Part shown: positions 25,479 through 34,825 of the stretch, piece after piece | How positions within the stretch are numbered: the stretch's first letter is position 1 | How the letters are laid out: every line of letters starts with the position of its first letter | From: Shewanella electrodiphila | GTDB lineage: Bacteria; Pseudomonadota; Gammaproteobacteria; Enterobacterales; Shewanellaceae | DNA length: 64,000 nucleotides | Assembly (NCBI RefSeq): GCF_023283985.1 | Contig: NZ_JAKIKU010000003.1 | Location: 62,001-126,000 of the forward strand | Direction: 5' to 3' | Notes under the pieces: generated by a model | Databases searched by the model: none | What the model was told of the DNA's origin: nothing | Seen by the model: only the letters and a program-made list of their open reading frames with translations | Translations under genes and position numbers: made by a program

Positions 25479-25564
25479 AATGGCTTATTTACTTTGTTCG
25501 ATAATGTGTTTGTGGAATAGATGGTGTAATATGAAGTTAACGTGTTCTAAATTATCGGTATATT

Positions 25565-26362
25565 ATGGATCTTAATGCACTTAATGTGTTCATTACCCTA
25601 TATAGAGCAGGCTCGACCCAAAGAGCGGCTAAACAACTCGGAAGATCACAATCTTTTGTGTCAAAAGTGTTGGCGCAATTACGTGAAGAATTAAGCGATC
25701 CCTTATTCATACGCACCGCAAATGGTCTTCAGCCAACCAGCTACGCTGACAAGATTGCCCCTAAAATACAAAGTTCTATAGAACAAATCAACCTGGCTTT
25801 AGAACCTGAGTATTTTGATCCTAAAAACCTGCAATATATTACGGTTCATTTAGGCGAACCACTAATGGTCATGATGGGAAAAGATCTCATTGATGCAATT
25901 AGAGCAGAGACCTCAGCAGTAATTGAGTTAAGACAATGGCGTAAAACAAGTAATGACGGCTTAATTGATGGCTCAATTGATATTGGAATACAAACCTTAA
26001 GAGAGCGACCACAACAGCTATACCAGAAGAAAATTGCTTCAGGTTATGGCTCATTAGTGGGCAATAAAAATGGCGAGTTTATTAAGCTGATTATTGAAGA
26101 CCTAAATGAGTATGTTGAGCTGTATCGCGCCATAGACGTGAAACTCAACCCAACTATTATTGTTGATAATTATAGTGTGCAACGCCAATTACTTGCCGAT
26201 AATTACTCTTATCAATTTAAGCTAGAGTCAGATGATAGCCATAAAGCGATTGCTGTCGACTTAGCTGTCATCTGCAGTGCTGCGCGTCGTCATGAAGCAA
26301 AAATTTCATGGTTATCTGAGTTATGTCAAAAAGTCATGTTGCAATCTATCGCTAATAGTTAG
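25565..26362 (+). CDS. LysR-family transcriptional regulator
   Basis: The 265-residue protein has an N-terminal winged helix-turn-helix (LNALNVFITLYRAGSTQRAAKQLGRSQSFVSKVLAQL) and a type-2 periplasmic-binding effector domain (IDIGIQTLRERPQ, AVDLAVICSAARRHEAKISW). At 265 residues it is somewhat short for LysR proteins (about 300), with a compact effector domain. It is divergent from the HlyD module, so it most likely controls that module through the palindrome between them. The effector is unknown. The patZ gene follows 21 bases later and could be partly co-transcribed. Confidence 0.88.
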   Translation: MDLNALNVFITLYRAGSTQRAAKQLGRSQSFVSKVLAQLREELSDPLFIRTANGLQPTSYADKIAPKIQSSIEQINLALEPEYFDPKNLQYITVHLGEPLMVMMGKDLIDAIRAETSAVIELRQWRKTSNDGLIDGSIDIGIQTLRERPQQLYQKKIASGYGSLVGNKNGEFIKLIIEDLNEYVELYRAIDVKLNPTIIVDNYSVQRQLLADNYSYQFKLESDDSHKAIAVDLAVICSAARRHEAKISWLSELCQKVMLQSIANS

Positions 26363-26383
26363 TCCACTCGAAAGTGAGGCATT

Positions 26384-29098
26384 ATGAGTCAGAGAAGTAT
26401 TCACGCTTTATTTAAACCAAAGTCTATTGCCGTCATTGGTGCATCAAATAAAGAAAAGCGCGCTGGTCGCGTATTAATGAAGAACTTACTGGGTAGCGGA
26501 TTTTCAGGCCCTATCATGCCGGTGACGCCTAAATACGACGCCGTGATGGGCGTATTGGCCTACCCTAATATTGAATCTCTGCCCATCAAACCTGACTTAG
26601 CCATCATCTGTACTCGAGCAAGTCGAGTCCCCAGTATTGTAGAAACCTTAGCGCAATTTGGTTGTAAGGTAGTCATTATCATGGCATCGGGCATGGCCAA
26701 TGAATATGATGACAATGGCGTTAGTTTACTCAGTTTGACTCAGCAGCACGCTAAACGTTTTGGCATGCGTATTTTAGGCTCAAACAGCCTAGGTATGATA
26801 ATTCCACCTATTGGTCTTAATGCCAGCTTAGCCCATAGCAGTGCCAAGAAAGGCAAAATCGCATTTGTGTCTCAATCCGCAGCAATTTGTACTACGGTGC
26901 TCGATTGGGCCAATAACAAAGACATCGGCTTTTCATCATTTATATCCCTAGGGGATGCATCAGATATTGATTTTGATGAATTGCTGGATTATCTCGGTAG
27001 AGATAGCAGCACCAGCGCCATTATGCTTTATATCGATTCTATCAATGAAAAACGTCATTTCCTGTCCGCAGCCCGAGCAGCTGCGCGTAATAAACCCATC
27101 TTTGTGATTAAATCAGGCCGTAGCCAAGAAGGCATCGCAGCCGCCATGCTACATACTGGTGGTAAAGGCGGAAATGATGCGGTTTATGAAGCGGCATTTA
27201 AACGTGCTGGTATGCTACGTGTTAATGATTTAATAGAGCTGTTTGCTGCAGTTGAAAGTTTAGCCCATTCAACCCCCCTTAAAGGTGAACGTGTTGCCAT
27301 TATAAGTAATGGCGGCGGCCCTGCGGTACTCGCTGCTGATGAGCTCATAATAAAAGGCGGTAAATTAGCTCAACTATCAGAAGACACCATTAATAAACTC
27401 AATGAAACCTTGCCAACAACATGGTCTGGCCAAAACCCAATCGATATTGTCGGTGATGCCAATAGCGAACGATATACCAAGGCATTAAATATCTTGATGG
27501 ATAGCCAGGAAATGGATGCCATCTTAGTATTGCATTCCCCTTCAGCATTAGAAGAAAGTGACGAAATTGCTAATAGTTTAATTGCTGCAATTAAAGCTCA
27601 CCCTAATCGAAATCGACTGAATATCTTAACCAACTGGAGCGGTGAAAACTCAGCTTACCAGGCAAGAAAACTGTTTAATAAAGCGGTGATCCCAACTTAT
27701 CGAACGCCGGAAGGCGCAGTGAAAGCCTTCATGCACATGGTTGAATATCGACGTAACCAAAGGTTGCTTCAAGAAGTACCGCAATCTATTCCTGATAATA
27801 TCCCTGCTGATGCAAACAGTGCGAGAAAGCTGCTGCAAAAAGCGCAAAATGAGCAACGTTTCATTTTAGAGACCCATGAAACCAGCGACATTTTAAAAGC
27901 TTATGGCCTGAATACCATTCAAACTTGTTTTGCTAAAACGGCAGATGAAGCCATTAAGCTTGCCAACGAACTTGGATATCCTGTTGCGCTTAAAGTACAG
28001 TCACCAGATTTAATGTATAAGTCAGATGCTCATGGCGTCATGCTTAATCTAACCAACGATGATGAAGTCCGACAAGCGGCACATTCAATAATAAGTCGCG
28101 TTAAAGAGATTAATCCAGATGCCAAGATTGACGGCATGATAGTGCAAAAAATGGCCTTAACAGCAGGAGCGCAGGAAGTACGAGTTTCCGTTATTAATGA
28201 CCCTGTGTTTGGTCCAGCTATTTGTTTGGGTGAAGGAGGTTCTGAGTGGGATCCTACCCGTGATGCGTCAGTTGCCCTACCACCTTTGAACATGACACTA
28301 GCACGATACATGGTCATTCAAGCTCTAAAAGCGAATAAGCTTAGAGACAGACATTTGCCTTTAGGTTTAGACATGAATGCCTTGTGTGTCATGCTGACGC
28401 AAATATCGCATCTTATAATTGATTGCCCCGAAATTGCATCATTGGATTTAAATCCCGTTCTGGCAGCTGGCAAGACGATCACTTTACTTGATGTGAATAT
28501 GAAATTGAACCAAGCCGATATCGACCCTAAAACGCGCTTGGCCATCATGCCTTATCCAAAAGAGTTAGAGCAAACAGCCATCTTGAAAAATGGCTTAAAA
28601 GTCATGCTTAGACCCATTTTACCAGAAGACGAACCTAAGCATTTAGCCTTTGATAATTCACTTAGTGATGAAGACAGATACAAGCGCTATTTTGGTGTGC
28701 GTTCTCGTATGACCCATGAAGAAATGGCAGTATTAACCCAAATTGATTACGCCCGCGAAATGGCATTCATCGCTACGGCAGAAGACGATAATGGTGAATC
28801 AATCACCCTTGGCGCTGTTAGGGCATCAACTGACCCTGATAATACCGAAGCTGAATTTGCCATGGCTGTACGTGGAGATTACCAAGGGATTGGCCTAGGC
28901 AAATTATTGCTAGAAAAGTTAGTCGATTACTATAAAACTACCGATACTCCGGTACTTGCAGGCTTCACCATGTTTGAAAACCGCAGCATGGCAAATCTTG
29001 CAAAGAATCTTGGTTTTGCAGTCTCATTTGATATGGAGGAGCATTTGATCAAAATGCACATGGACATGCCTACTTCATCTACATCAAACCAAGAGTAA
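26384..29098 (+). CDS. patZ: Protein lysine acetyltransferase, acyl-CoA synthetase-GNAT fusion
   Basis: PatZ (Pka, YfiQ) acetylates lysines of metabolic enzymes such as acetyl-CoA synthetase. The 904-residue protein has a CoA-binding domain (IHALFKPKSIAVIGASNKE), a succinyl-CoA-ligase-like domain (GKIAFVSQSAAICTTVLDWA, FVIKSGRSQEG), an ATP-grasp region (LGYPVALKVQSPDLMYKSDAHGV) and a C-terminal GNAT domain (AVRGDYQGIGLGKLLLEKLV). The order is that of E. coli PatZ (886 residues). A GAGG-like sequence precedes the ATG. In E. coli it lies between tapT and pssA; here those two remain adjacent near 35000-37000 and patZ is about 6 kb away. Confidence 0.92.
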   Translation: MSQRSIHALFKPKSIAVIGASNKEKRAGRVLMKNLLGSGFSGPIMPVTPKYDAVMGVLAYPNIESLPIKPDLAIICTRASRVPSIVETLAQFGCKVVIIMASGMANEYDDNGVSLLSLTQQHAKRFGMRILGSNSLGMIIPPIGLNASLAHSSAKKGKIAFVSQSAAICTTVLDWANNKDIGFSSFISLGDASDIDFDELLDYLGRDSSTSAIMLYIDSINEKRHFLSAARAAARNKPIFVIKSGRSQEGIAAAMLHTGGKGGNDAVYEAAFKRAGMLRVNDLIELFAAVESLAHSTPLKGERVAIISNGGGPAVLAADELIIKGGKLAQLSEDTINKLNETLPTTWSGQNPIDIVGDANSERYTKALNILMDSQEMDAILVLHSPSALEESDEIANSLIAAIKAHPNRNRLNILTNWSGENSAYQARKLFNKAVIPTYRTPEGAVKAFMHMVEYRRNQRLLQEVPQSIPDNIPADANSARKLLQKAQNEQRFILETHETSDILKAYGLNTIQTCFAKTADEAIKLANELGYPVALKVQSPDLMYKSDAHGVMLNLTNDDEVRQAAHSIISRVKEINPDAKIDGMIVQKMALTAGAQEVRVSVINDPVFGPAICLGEGGSEWDPTRDASVALPPLNMTLARYMVIQALKANKLRDRHLPLGLDMNALCVMLTQISHLIIDCPEIASLDLNPVLAAGKTITLLDVNMKLNQADIDPKTRLAIMPYPKELEQTAILKNGLKVMLRPILPEDEPKHLAFDNSLSDEDRYKRYFGVRSRMTHEEMAVLTQIDYAREMAFIATAEDDNGESITLGAVRASTDPDNTEAEFAMAVRGDYQGIGLGKLLLEKLVDYYKTTDTPVLAGFTMFENRSMANLAKNLGFAVSFDMEEHLIKMHMDMPTSSTSNQE

Positions 29099-29258
29099 AT
29101 GACCCTGTGATAATAAATGTTTAAACACGATTGAGTTAAGAGTGACTCAACGGATTCTAAACCGCTGAACGGCTGGACAGGAATCTAATAGCATGGATTT
29201 CTGTTCAGTTTGGGCAAGGATATAACGAATTAAAATCAAAACGGAATTTGACAATACT

Positions 29259-30023
29259 ATGATTAGAAAATGCATGATTGGCTTGCTATGTACAGTTTCA
29301 TTGATTGTTAACGCAGAAAGCTATCAAACGGAAAACTTCACCATTGAATACGATAAAAACATTTCTATTAACACCATAAAGCAGTTAGCAAACCGTGTTG
29401 TTAAAAATAGAGAAGTCGTTCTATCTTATTTACAGCAGTCTTCGGTCTATGTTGGAACTCCGATAAACGAGCATCTCATTATTTATGTTTCCAAAAAAAG
29501 ACGCACGCCTTACCAAGATTGGAACACAATACATATCCCCGAAAAAAGAGTCCTAGCTGCTTTTTCAGATAGCCAGTCTGAACACTCTGGTATGGCTATT
29601 ATCCATGAATTGACTCACGTTTATGCCGTTAGTGCATTTAGAAAACAAAAGAAAAATGGATATGAAGATCGTTTTTATGATGACGGCCTTGCCGTGTTTT
29701 TACAGCATCGCTTTGGTGGAACACCAGAATACCCAGATTTTGGCACTGACTTATATAGGGCTGTTGCAGAGCAATCAGCAAAATATGGGAGTTTGATTTC
29801 ACTGACTGAAGCAGAAGATATTAGGCATTCAGCAAAAACTGGAACCGCTAGGAAGCTCGCATATCTGCAAGAAGGTGCATTTACGCAATTTATCATTGAG
29901 CGTTACGGGTTAGATATTTATTTTAAATTATACCAAGGTGGCGAGCCACACACCTTAACGGGGAAAACATTTAGTCAATTAGAAAAAGATTGGATTGAGT
30001 TAATTAATGTATTTGCAGTTTAA
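29259..30023 (+). CDS. Secreted HExxH metallopeptidase-like protein
   Basis: The 254-residue protein has a signal peptide (KCMIGLLCTVSLIVNAES), so it acts outside the cytoplasm. Residues 116-120 are HELTH, a zinc-binding HExxH motif, followed at 140-148 by YDDGLAVFL, which corresponds to the EGLA motif of Peptidase_MA-like gluzincins with Asp in place of the usual Glu ligand. Length and layout fit a small DUF/peptidase MA-like enzyme. Neighbouring genes give no clue to its target. Whether the Glu-to-Asp change leaves activity is unknown. Confidence 0.7.
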   Translation: MIRKCMIGLLCTVSLIVNAESYQTENFTIEYDKNISINTIKQLANRVVKNREVVLSYLQQSSVYVGTPINEHLIIYVSKKRRTPYQDWNTIHIPEKRVLAAFSDSQSEHSGMAIIHELTHVYAVSAFRKQKKNGYEDRFYDDGLAVFLQHRFGGTPEYPDFGTDLYRAVAEQSAKYGSLISLTEAEDIRHSAKTGTARKLAYLQEGAFTQFIIERYGLDIYFKLYQGGEPHTLTGKTFSQLEKDWIELINVFAV

Positions 30024-30155
30024 CTAAACAGTCGACATTAAGTGCCAATAACTACAATTGTACTTATTGGCCGTCAGTGTTAGACAGTAGTAAAATTTAG
30101 ATAAGCGTCAATGATGACAGTCATAACATTCATACTAGTTTGGACGCTTAGATTA

Positions 30156-31169
30156 TTAGCCTTTCACACAGTTTCTGCCAGATGATTTTGCTTGATACAA
30201 CATATCGTCTGCGCGTTTTAATAAGGTTTCAGAATCATCCCCTGGTTGAATATTGGCAAGTCCAATCGACACGGTAATATTACCTAGTTGCTGTTTGTTT
30301 TCTTTGCCAATCGTTAATTGCCGCGCGGCAATACGCTCTCTTATACTTTCAGCAACAGTAAATGCATCTTTAAATTCTGTGTTAGGTAAAAGAACAACAA
30401 ACTCTTCACCACCATAACGCGCGACAAAGTCATTGCCTTTCACTGACTGTTTTAATGCAAAGCCGACAAATGATAAGACCTTATCACCCACTAAGTGACC
30501 GTGGGTGTCATTAAATGCTTTGAAATGATCAATATCAACCATCAGTAAACTGCAAGGTATTTGGTTTTGAGTGAATAAGCTGACTTGTTCCGTTGAAAAT
30601 ATTTCATAGGCGCGGCGATTATTTAAGGAGGTGAGCTCATCGGTCATAGCGACTTTACTGAGGTTATCCATCTCTTCTTTAAGTTGGCTCAACTCGTCCC
30701 CTAAAGTTTCAATATCGGCTTTCATTGATTGGTTATTAGAGATGACCTGCTCTATCTCTGAGCTAATATTAACGACTAGTTCATTCAGTGTTTGAGGGTT
30801 AAGCTCTGTTTGAAGCTCTTGATTAAAATGTGAGAGATTACTTGAGAAGTCATCGGTACCAGAAGCAAACTGATTAATGCGATTCACTAAGCTATTAATG
30901 AGTAGCTGGGTTTCAATCTGGACATTCTCAATCACTTCAGGCGATTGCTCTTGTATGAAGTTATTGTATAAACCTTGATTGACTGAAGGGGTAAATTCAA
31001 CCTCATTAGCAAGAAGACCATCAATCGCACGCTTTAAACTCAAATTGGTTTCTGAATAGTATTGATACCAAATGGCATAATTTTCAGGCGTGACAGGAAT
31101 GTTTAACGCTGACATTTGCGGCACAGCCATACGTAATATTTGTGCAGAATTTTCAAGATTAGTATTCAA
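30156..31169 (-). CDS. Diguanylate cyclase (GGDEF domain)
   Basis: Predicted to make cyclic di-GMP from two GTP. The 337-residue protein has a soluble helical N-terminal region with a coiled coil (residues ~60-165), then a GGDEF domain: TDELTSLNNRRAYEIF, LMVDIDHFKAFNDTHGHLVGD, and the active site ARYGGEEFVVLLP. The product-inhibition site upstream of GGEEF reads KGND rather than RxxD, so feedback inhibition may be weaker. There is no membrane segment and no recognised sensor domain. Single-gene unit. Confidence 0.93.
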   Translation of the reverse strand: MNTNLENSAQILRMAVPQMSALNIPVTPENYAIWYQYYSETNLSLKRAIDGLLANEVEFTPSVNQGLYNNFIQEQSPEVIENVQIETQLLINSLVNRINQFASGTDDFSSNLSHFNQELQTELNPQTLNELVVNISSEIEQVISNNQSMKADIETLGDELSQLKEEMDNLSKVAMTDELTSLNNRRAYEIFSTEQVSLFTQNQIPCSLLMVDIDHFKAFNDTHGHLVGDKVLSFVGFALKQSVKGNDFVARYGGEEFVVLLPNTEFKDAFTVAESIRERIAARQLTIGKENKQQLGNITVSIGLANIQPGDDSETLLKRADDMLYQAKSSGRNCVKG

Positions 31170-31499
31170 GAGAACATCCTATTCATCAATGTGAGAATCA
31201 TATTTCGAAACAGTCAATCTGCACTAGTGACCTACAAGTCGCTTTAGCAATACACATAAAAAGTATACTTCACCAGTGTATTAAAATTATTTATTTAAGC
31301 AATGGAATTTAATATATAAAATGAAAAACATTGAATATAAAAGATATTTTAAGCTTTCATGGGGTGTGCTTATCGTAAAATCCTCGTGAATTAAAAATAA
31401 ATAAAAAAATAAAACCCTTTTTGAACCCCAAACCGTTTATATCTATAACAAGGTTTTAGATACCAGTAATACACTAGCATTTTACAAGTGAGAATCCAT
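31170..31499. other. Intergenic region between GGDEF gene and ecotin gene
   Basis: 330 AT-rich bases holding the divergent promoters. No gene or clear regulatory palindrome was seen. Confidence 0.5.
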
Positions 31500-32069
31500 A
31501 TGAAAATTAGTCTTAACAGCGCATTTAAAAATCTAATCAAGTTGTCTGCAGTTGGCGCCATTGCCACTATGTCATTTTCATCTGTAGCGACTAGTCCTGT
31601 GCCGAATCAATTTGAGCGCCCTAACATGATTTCAAGTCATTCATTTACACAAGAGAGCTATCAAGAAATTGAACAAGCTAAAATGTTTCCTAAGCCTACA
31701 GAGAACCAAGTACAGCATATATTATCGCTTTCTAAACGTGACGATGAAGCGAGTTATAAAGTGGAAATTCAGATTGGTCAAAACAAAATGGTCGACTGTA
31801 ATCAACATCGATTGATGGGCGAAATTGAAAAGCAAAACCTACAAGGTTGGGGTTATAGTTACAATACACTTGATAAATTGACCGATGGGCCAAGTACAAT
31901 GATGATGTGTCGCGAGCCTAAAACAGCAAAATTTGTGACGCTAGGGGAAAGTATTACAATTGATTATGACAGCCGCTTACCTAAGGTCTTTTATTTGCCT
32001 GAAGGTGCCGAACTTCGTTACCGTATTTGGCAAGTCAAAAGTGATTACCAGTACACAGGTAATCAATAA
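31500..32069 (+). CDS. eco: Ecotin, periplasmic serine protease inhibitor
   Basis: Ecotin dimers inhibit trypsin-fold serine proteases in the periplasm. The ATG at 31500 (189 residues) starts a signal peptide ending near SSVATS; a GTG at 31488 is also in frame. The inhibitor core is clear: YKVEIQIGQNKMVDCNQHRLMG, LQGWGYSYNTLDK, and the reactive loop PSTMMMC, which corresponds to STMMAC of E. coli with the P1 Met retained. The paired cysteines flanking the loop and the C-terminal YRIWQVKSDYQY strand are present. About 27 extra residues precede the core compared with E. coli ecotin. Confidence 0.93.
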   Translation: MKISLNSAFKNLIKLSAVGAIATMSFSSVATSPVPNQFERPNMISSHSFTQESYQEIEQAKMFPKPTENQVQHILSLSKRDDEASYKVEIQIGQNKMVDCNQHRLMGEIEKQNLQGWGYSYNTLDKLTDGPSTMMMCREPKTAKFVTLGESITIDYDSRLPKVFYLPEGAELRYRIWQVKSDYQYTGNQ

Positions 32070-32125
32070 AACAGGATTGGTGATCGCGGTGTAGGTTAAC
32101 TTACTGATTGGCAGTTAAAAACATG

Positions 32126-32404
32126 TTAATAACGTTTAACCCGCACCACTTGCATTACTTCTATGGTAAAACCTGCAACCGTTTCTTCATCGGTGTAGTA
32201 AATAAGGCTCACTAATTGATCTTTAAGCGACTTATACTTTTTAGGTCGCTTAAATTTAAATGGAACGTCATAACCGTCTATCATAAGTGTATGCAGCACC
32301 CACTCTTCTTTCTCTCTTTGTATGTGAGAGATAACTTTAACGCCTTCTAAATGATTAAGTTTTTCATGTTTCTTTAGCAAGCCCTCAACTGCTTTGTTCT
32401 TCAT
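32126..32404 (-). CDS. Small basic protein of unknown function downstream of recQ-like gene
   Basis: A 92-residue, Lys-rich protein. The ATG at 32404 is preferred because GGAG lies eight bases upstream, within the end of the helicase gene, and it begins one base after that stop codon; longer in-frame starts would overlap the helicase. It is mostly predicted beta strand in the middle (EEWVLHTLMIDGYDVPFKFKR) and at the end (AGFTIEVMQVVRVKRY). Tight coupling suggests co-translation with the helicase. I do not recognise the family. Confidence 0.65.
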   Translation of the reverse strand: MKNKAVEGLLKKHEKLNHLEGVKVISHIQREKEEWVLHTLMIDGYDVPFKFKRPKKYKSLKDQLVSLIYYTDEETVAGFTIEVMQVVRVKRY

Positions 32405-32405
32405 T

Positions 32406-34388
32406 TTAGTGCGCTCCATTTTGGTTATATTTGTCGATACAGTTAACGATATCTTGATAACGATACTCACTACAATAACCGAAACCCGGTAACTGTTTCA
32501 CTCTTATTCTGGCGAATATAGGCACGGTCATACCTGCCAAAAACTTAGCTTGCACAGATACTGAAACAGATAGATGCCCTTTCGTTAGCATGTGCTGATT
32601 AAAGCTGTCTAAATGTGCTTGGATGTCGGTTAAGTTTTCGATGGGTGCTATGGCTTTTTGCGGCAAAATGGCCGGTTTTCCACGACAAACACTACAATGA
32701 CCACACTGCGAAGGCGCCGCATTATCGTCAAAGTAATGCGCTAACCGCGCTGTAATACAGGTTTGTGATTCAAAAAAAGCTAACAATTGATTTAAACGAG
32801 CGATTTCTTTGACTTCATTGCTCTGGAAGTAATCTGATAACTGACCAATGAGATCTTTTTGCACTAGCGCTGCAGGGTTTACTTCGAAAACTTGTGTGAT
32901 TTTTTTGGTCTCTAATAAGATCATCTGCTTATCTGCAAGATACTCTAATGCTGCAACCACACGCTGCCTTTCAGCCCCATAAGCTTGATATAAACTATCA
33001 AAATCTAGTTGACCCCAAACCTTCTTAAAACGTGTATGTTCAAAAATTTGATTTAAAAATGTCTGCCTGTGCCCATCAAAGCCTGCAAGTAATTGATGTT
33101 TATCAACTAGAAATTGATACTTAAACTCAGCAAAATAAGCAAAACTAGGTTTAACGACCTTGGCTAATTCAAGTTGAACCAATAAGGTTTTAAGCGGCAA
33201 TAACTTGATATTGCAACTACTGGATATACTAGATTCTTGCATTTCCCAGCGGCCATTATCCACTTCAGCGGTGATATGCTGAATTAATTTGGCAATGGCA
33301 CTCGGTTCTGGAGTATCACCATAAACAAAGTTTTCTATGGTACTGAGACCATCTTTGTTTGCTAAAGTGACACAATGCGACAAACCATTATCACGCCCAG
33401 CTCTGCCAATTTCTTGGCTGTAATTCTCAATCGATTTGGGTAAATCATAATGGATAACAAAGCGTATGTTACTTTTATCTATCCCCATGCCAAAAGCAAT
33501 GGTAGCGACAATAATATTGATTTCGCCATTCATGAAACGATGTTGGATCTGATTTCGAATATCAGATTCAAGACCCGCATGATAAGCCGTGGCCTGAAAG
33601 CCTTGAGTCGTTAAGTACTGCGCAACATCCTCAGCCGTTTTTTGCAAAGTCACGTATATAATGCCCGCACCGTTATACTGGCTGACGCAATGGCTCAAGC
33701 TGGTATTTTTTTCACTTTCTAAAACGGGTAATACACTGATATCAAGGTTGGCTCGATAAAACCCTGTTTGAACCACTTGCTGAGGCAATATATTAAACCG
33801 CTTAGCCATATCCTGTTTTACTTTGGCAGTTGCTGTTGCTGTTAATAGCAATACTTGAGGAATAGCGAACTCCTGACAATAAACAGGAATTTTCAAATAG
33901 TCAGGCCTGAAATTGTGACCCCACTCAGAGATACAGTGCGCTTCATCAACAACCAATAACGAAATAGTAATTGAAGATAAAAACTGCCTAAAGCGTTCAT
34001 TTTTAAAACGTTCAACAGACACCATTAATATTTTAGTCTGACCGCTACGCACATCACGCATCACTTGCTGGCTTTGTTCATAGGTCAAACTTGAATCAAT
34101 ACTCGCTGCACTAATTCCTTTACTATGTAAGAAAGCTATTTGATCCTTCATTAAGGCCAACAGTGGCGAAATCACTAACGTTACATTAGCAAGCTGCAGT
34201 GCGCTAAATTGATAGCATAGTGACTTACCAGAACCCGTTGGAAAAATGGCCAAAGAAGAATGCCCTGACAATATATGTTCAATGACAGCTTGTTGCCCTT
34301 CACGAAATTGATCAAAACCAAATTGTTGTTTTAATAACGCAGTTAATGCTGGGGCTGTTGTAGATATGTGAGAACTTGGCTGTTGCAT
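32406..34388 (-). CDS. RecQ-family ATP-dependent DNA helicase
   Basis: A 3'-5' superfamily-2 DNA helicase. The 660-residue protein has the RecQ motif 0 (FGFDQFREGQQAVIEHIL), Walker A (PTGSGKSLCYQ), DEAH box (VVDEAHCISEWGHNFRPDY), TATAT, motif V-VI (ATIAFGMGIDKSNIRFVIHYDLP, YSQEIGRAGRD) and a C-terminal zinc-type cluster (CGHCSVCRG). The linker between helicase and zinc region is longer than in E. coli RecQ and I see no HRDC domain, so it is a RecQ-like paralogue rather than the orthologue. It is the first gene of a pair with the 92-residue protein. Confidence 0.9.
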   Translation of the reverse strand: MQQPSSHISTTAPALTALLKQQFGFDQFREGQQAVIEHILSGHSSLAIFPTGSGKSLCYQFSALQLANVTLVISPLLALMKDQIAFLHSKGISAASIDSSLTYEQSQQVMRDVRSGQTKILMVSVERFKNERFRQFLSSITISLLVVDEAHCISEWGHNFRPDYLKIPVYCQEFAIPQVLLLTATATAKVKQDMAKRFNILPQQVVQTGFYRANLDISVLPVLESEKNTSLSHCVSQYNGAGIIYVTLQKTAEDVAQYLTTQGFQATAYHAGLESDIRNQIQHRFMNGEINIIVATIAFGMGIDKSNIRFVIHYDLPKSIENYSQEIGRAGRDNGLSHCVTLANKDGLSTIENFVYGDTPEPSAIAKLIQHITAEVDNGRWEMQESSISSSCNIKLLPLKTLLVQLELAKVVKPSFAYFAEFKYQFLVDKHQLLAGFDGHRQTFLNQIFEHTRFKKVWGQLDFDSLYQAYGAERQRVVAALEYLADKQMILLETKKITQVFEVNPAALVQKDLIGQLSDYFQSNEVKEIARLNQLLAFFESQTCITARLAHYFDDNAAPSQCGHCSVCRGKPAILPQKAIAPIENLTDIQAHLDSFNQHMLTKGHLSVSVSVQAKFLAGMTVPIFARIRVKQLPGFGYCSEYRYQDIVNCIDKYNQNGAH

Positions 34389-34423
34389 GTCGACGCCTTT
34401 ATTGATTGAAAGCAGTCGAACGC

Positions 34424-34747
34424 TTACGACTTACGAGCAATATATTGATTGATTAAATCAGTTAGTTTATCTTCAAACACTTCTTGTACTTGTTCAAGGT
34501 CATGACCAAAGCGCTGTAAATATTTTGCAGCTTGCGCGCGAGTGAGCATTTTATTGGCTAAACAATAAGCCATTTCGTCTAATTGTTTATTAAAACGAGG
34601 TTCAAGTAACCACTGGCAACTGTCTGTATCAAACGCAGCTAACGTTTGCTGAGCAAGATTACAAAAGGTATCAATGTGATCTATACCATCTGGTCCTAAA
34701 CAACCTGGCTCTAATCGGTAAAGAACAATTAATTTATTATCAAACAT
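34424..34747 (-). CDS. Conserved hypothetical protein
   Basis: A 107-residue, mostly helical acidic protein without signal peptide or membrane segment. Notable parts are LYRLEPGCLGPDGIDHID at the start and a helical LDEMAYCLANKMLTRAQAAKYLQRF. It lies 35 bases upstream of the recQ-like gene on the same strand, so the two may share a transcript. Not recognised. Confidence 0.65.
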   Translation of the reverse strand: MFDNKLIVLYRLEPGCLGPDGIDHIDTFCNLAQQTLAAFDTDSCQWLLEPRFNKQLDEMAYCLANKMLTRAQAAKYLQRFGHDLEQVQEVFEDKLTDLINQYIARKS

Positions 34748-34825
34748 ACTAAGCGCGCATCCTATGCGTAAACAATTGAACTGATTTACAAATTATCCAA
34801 AAATCAATTAAGTTAAAAAGAAAAA

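Noticed and set aside
30043..30071. GCCAATAA/TTATTGGC inverted repeat after the metallopeptidase-like gene
   Set aside because: Could be a terminator but has a 13-base loop and no U-tract; not enough to call.
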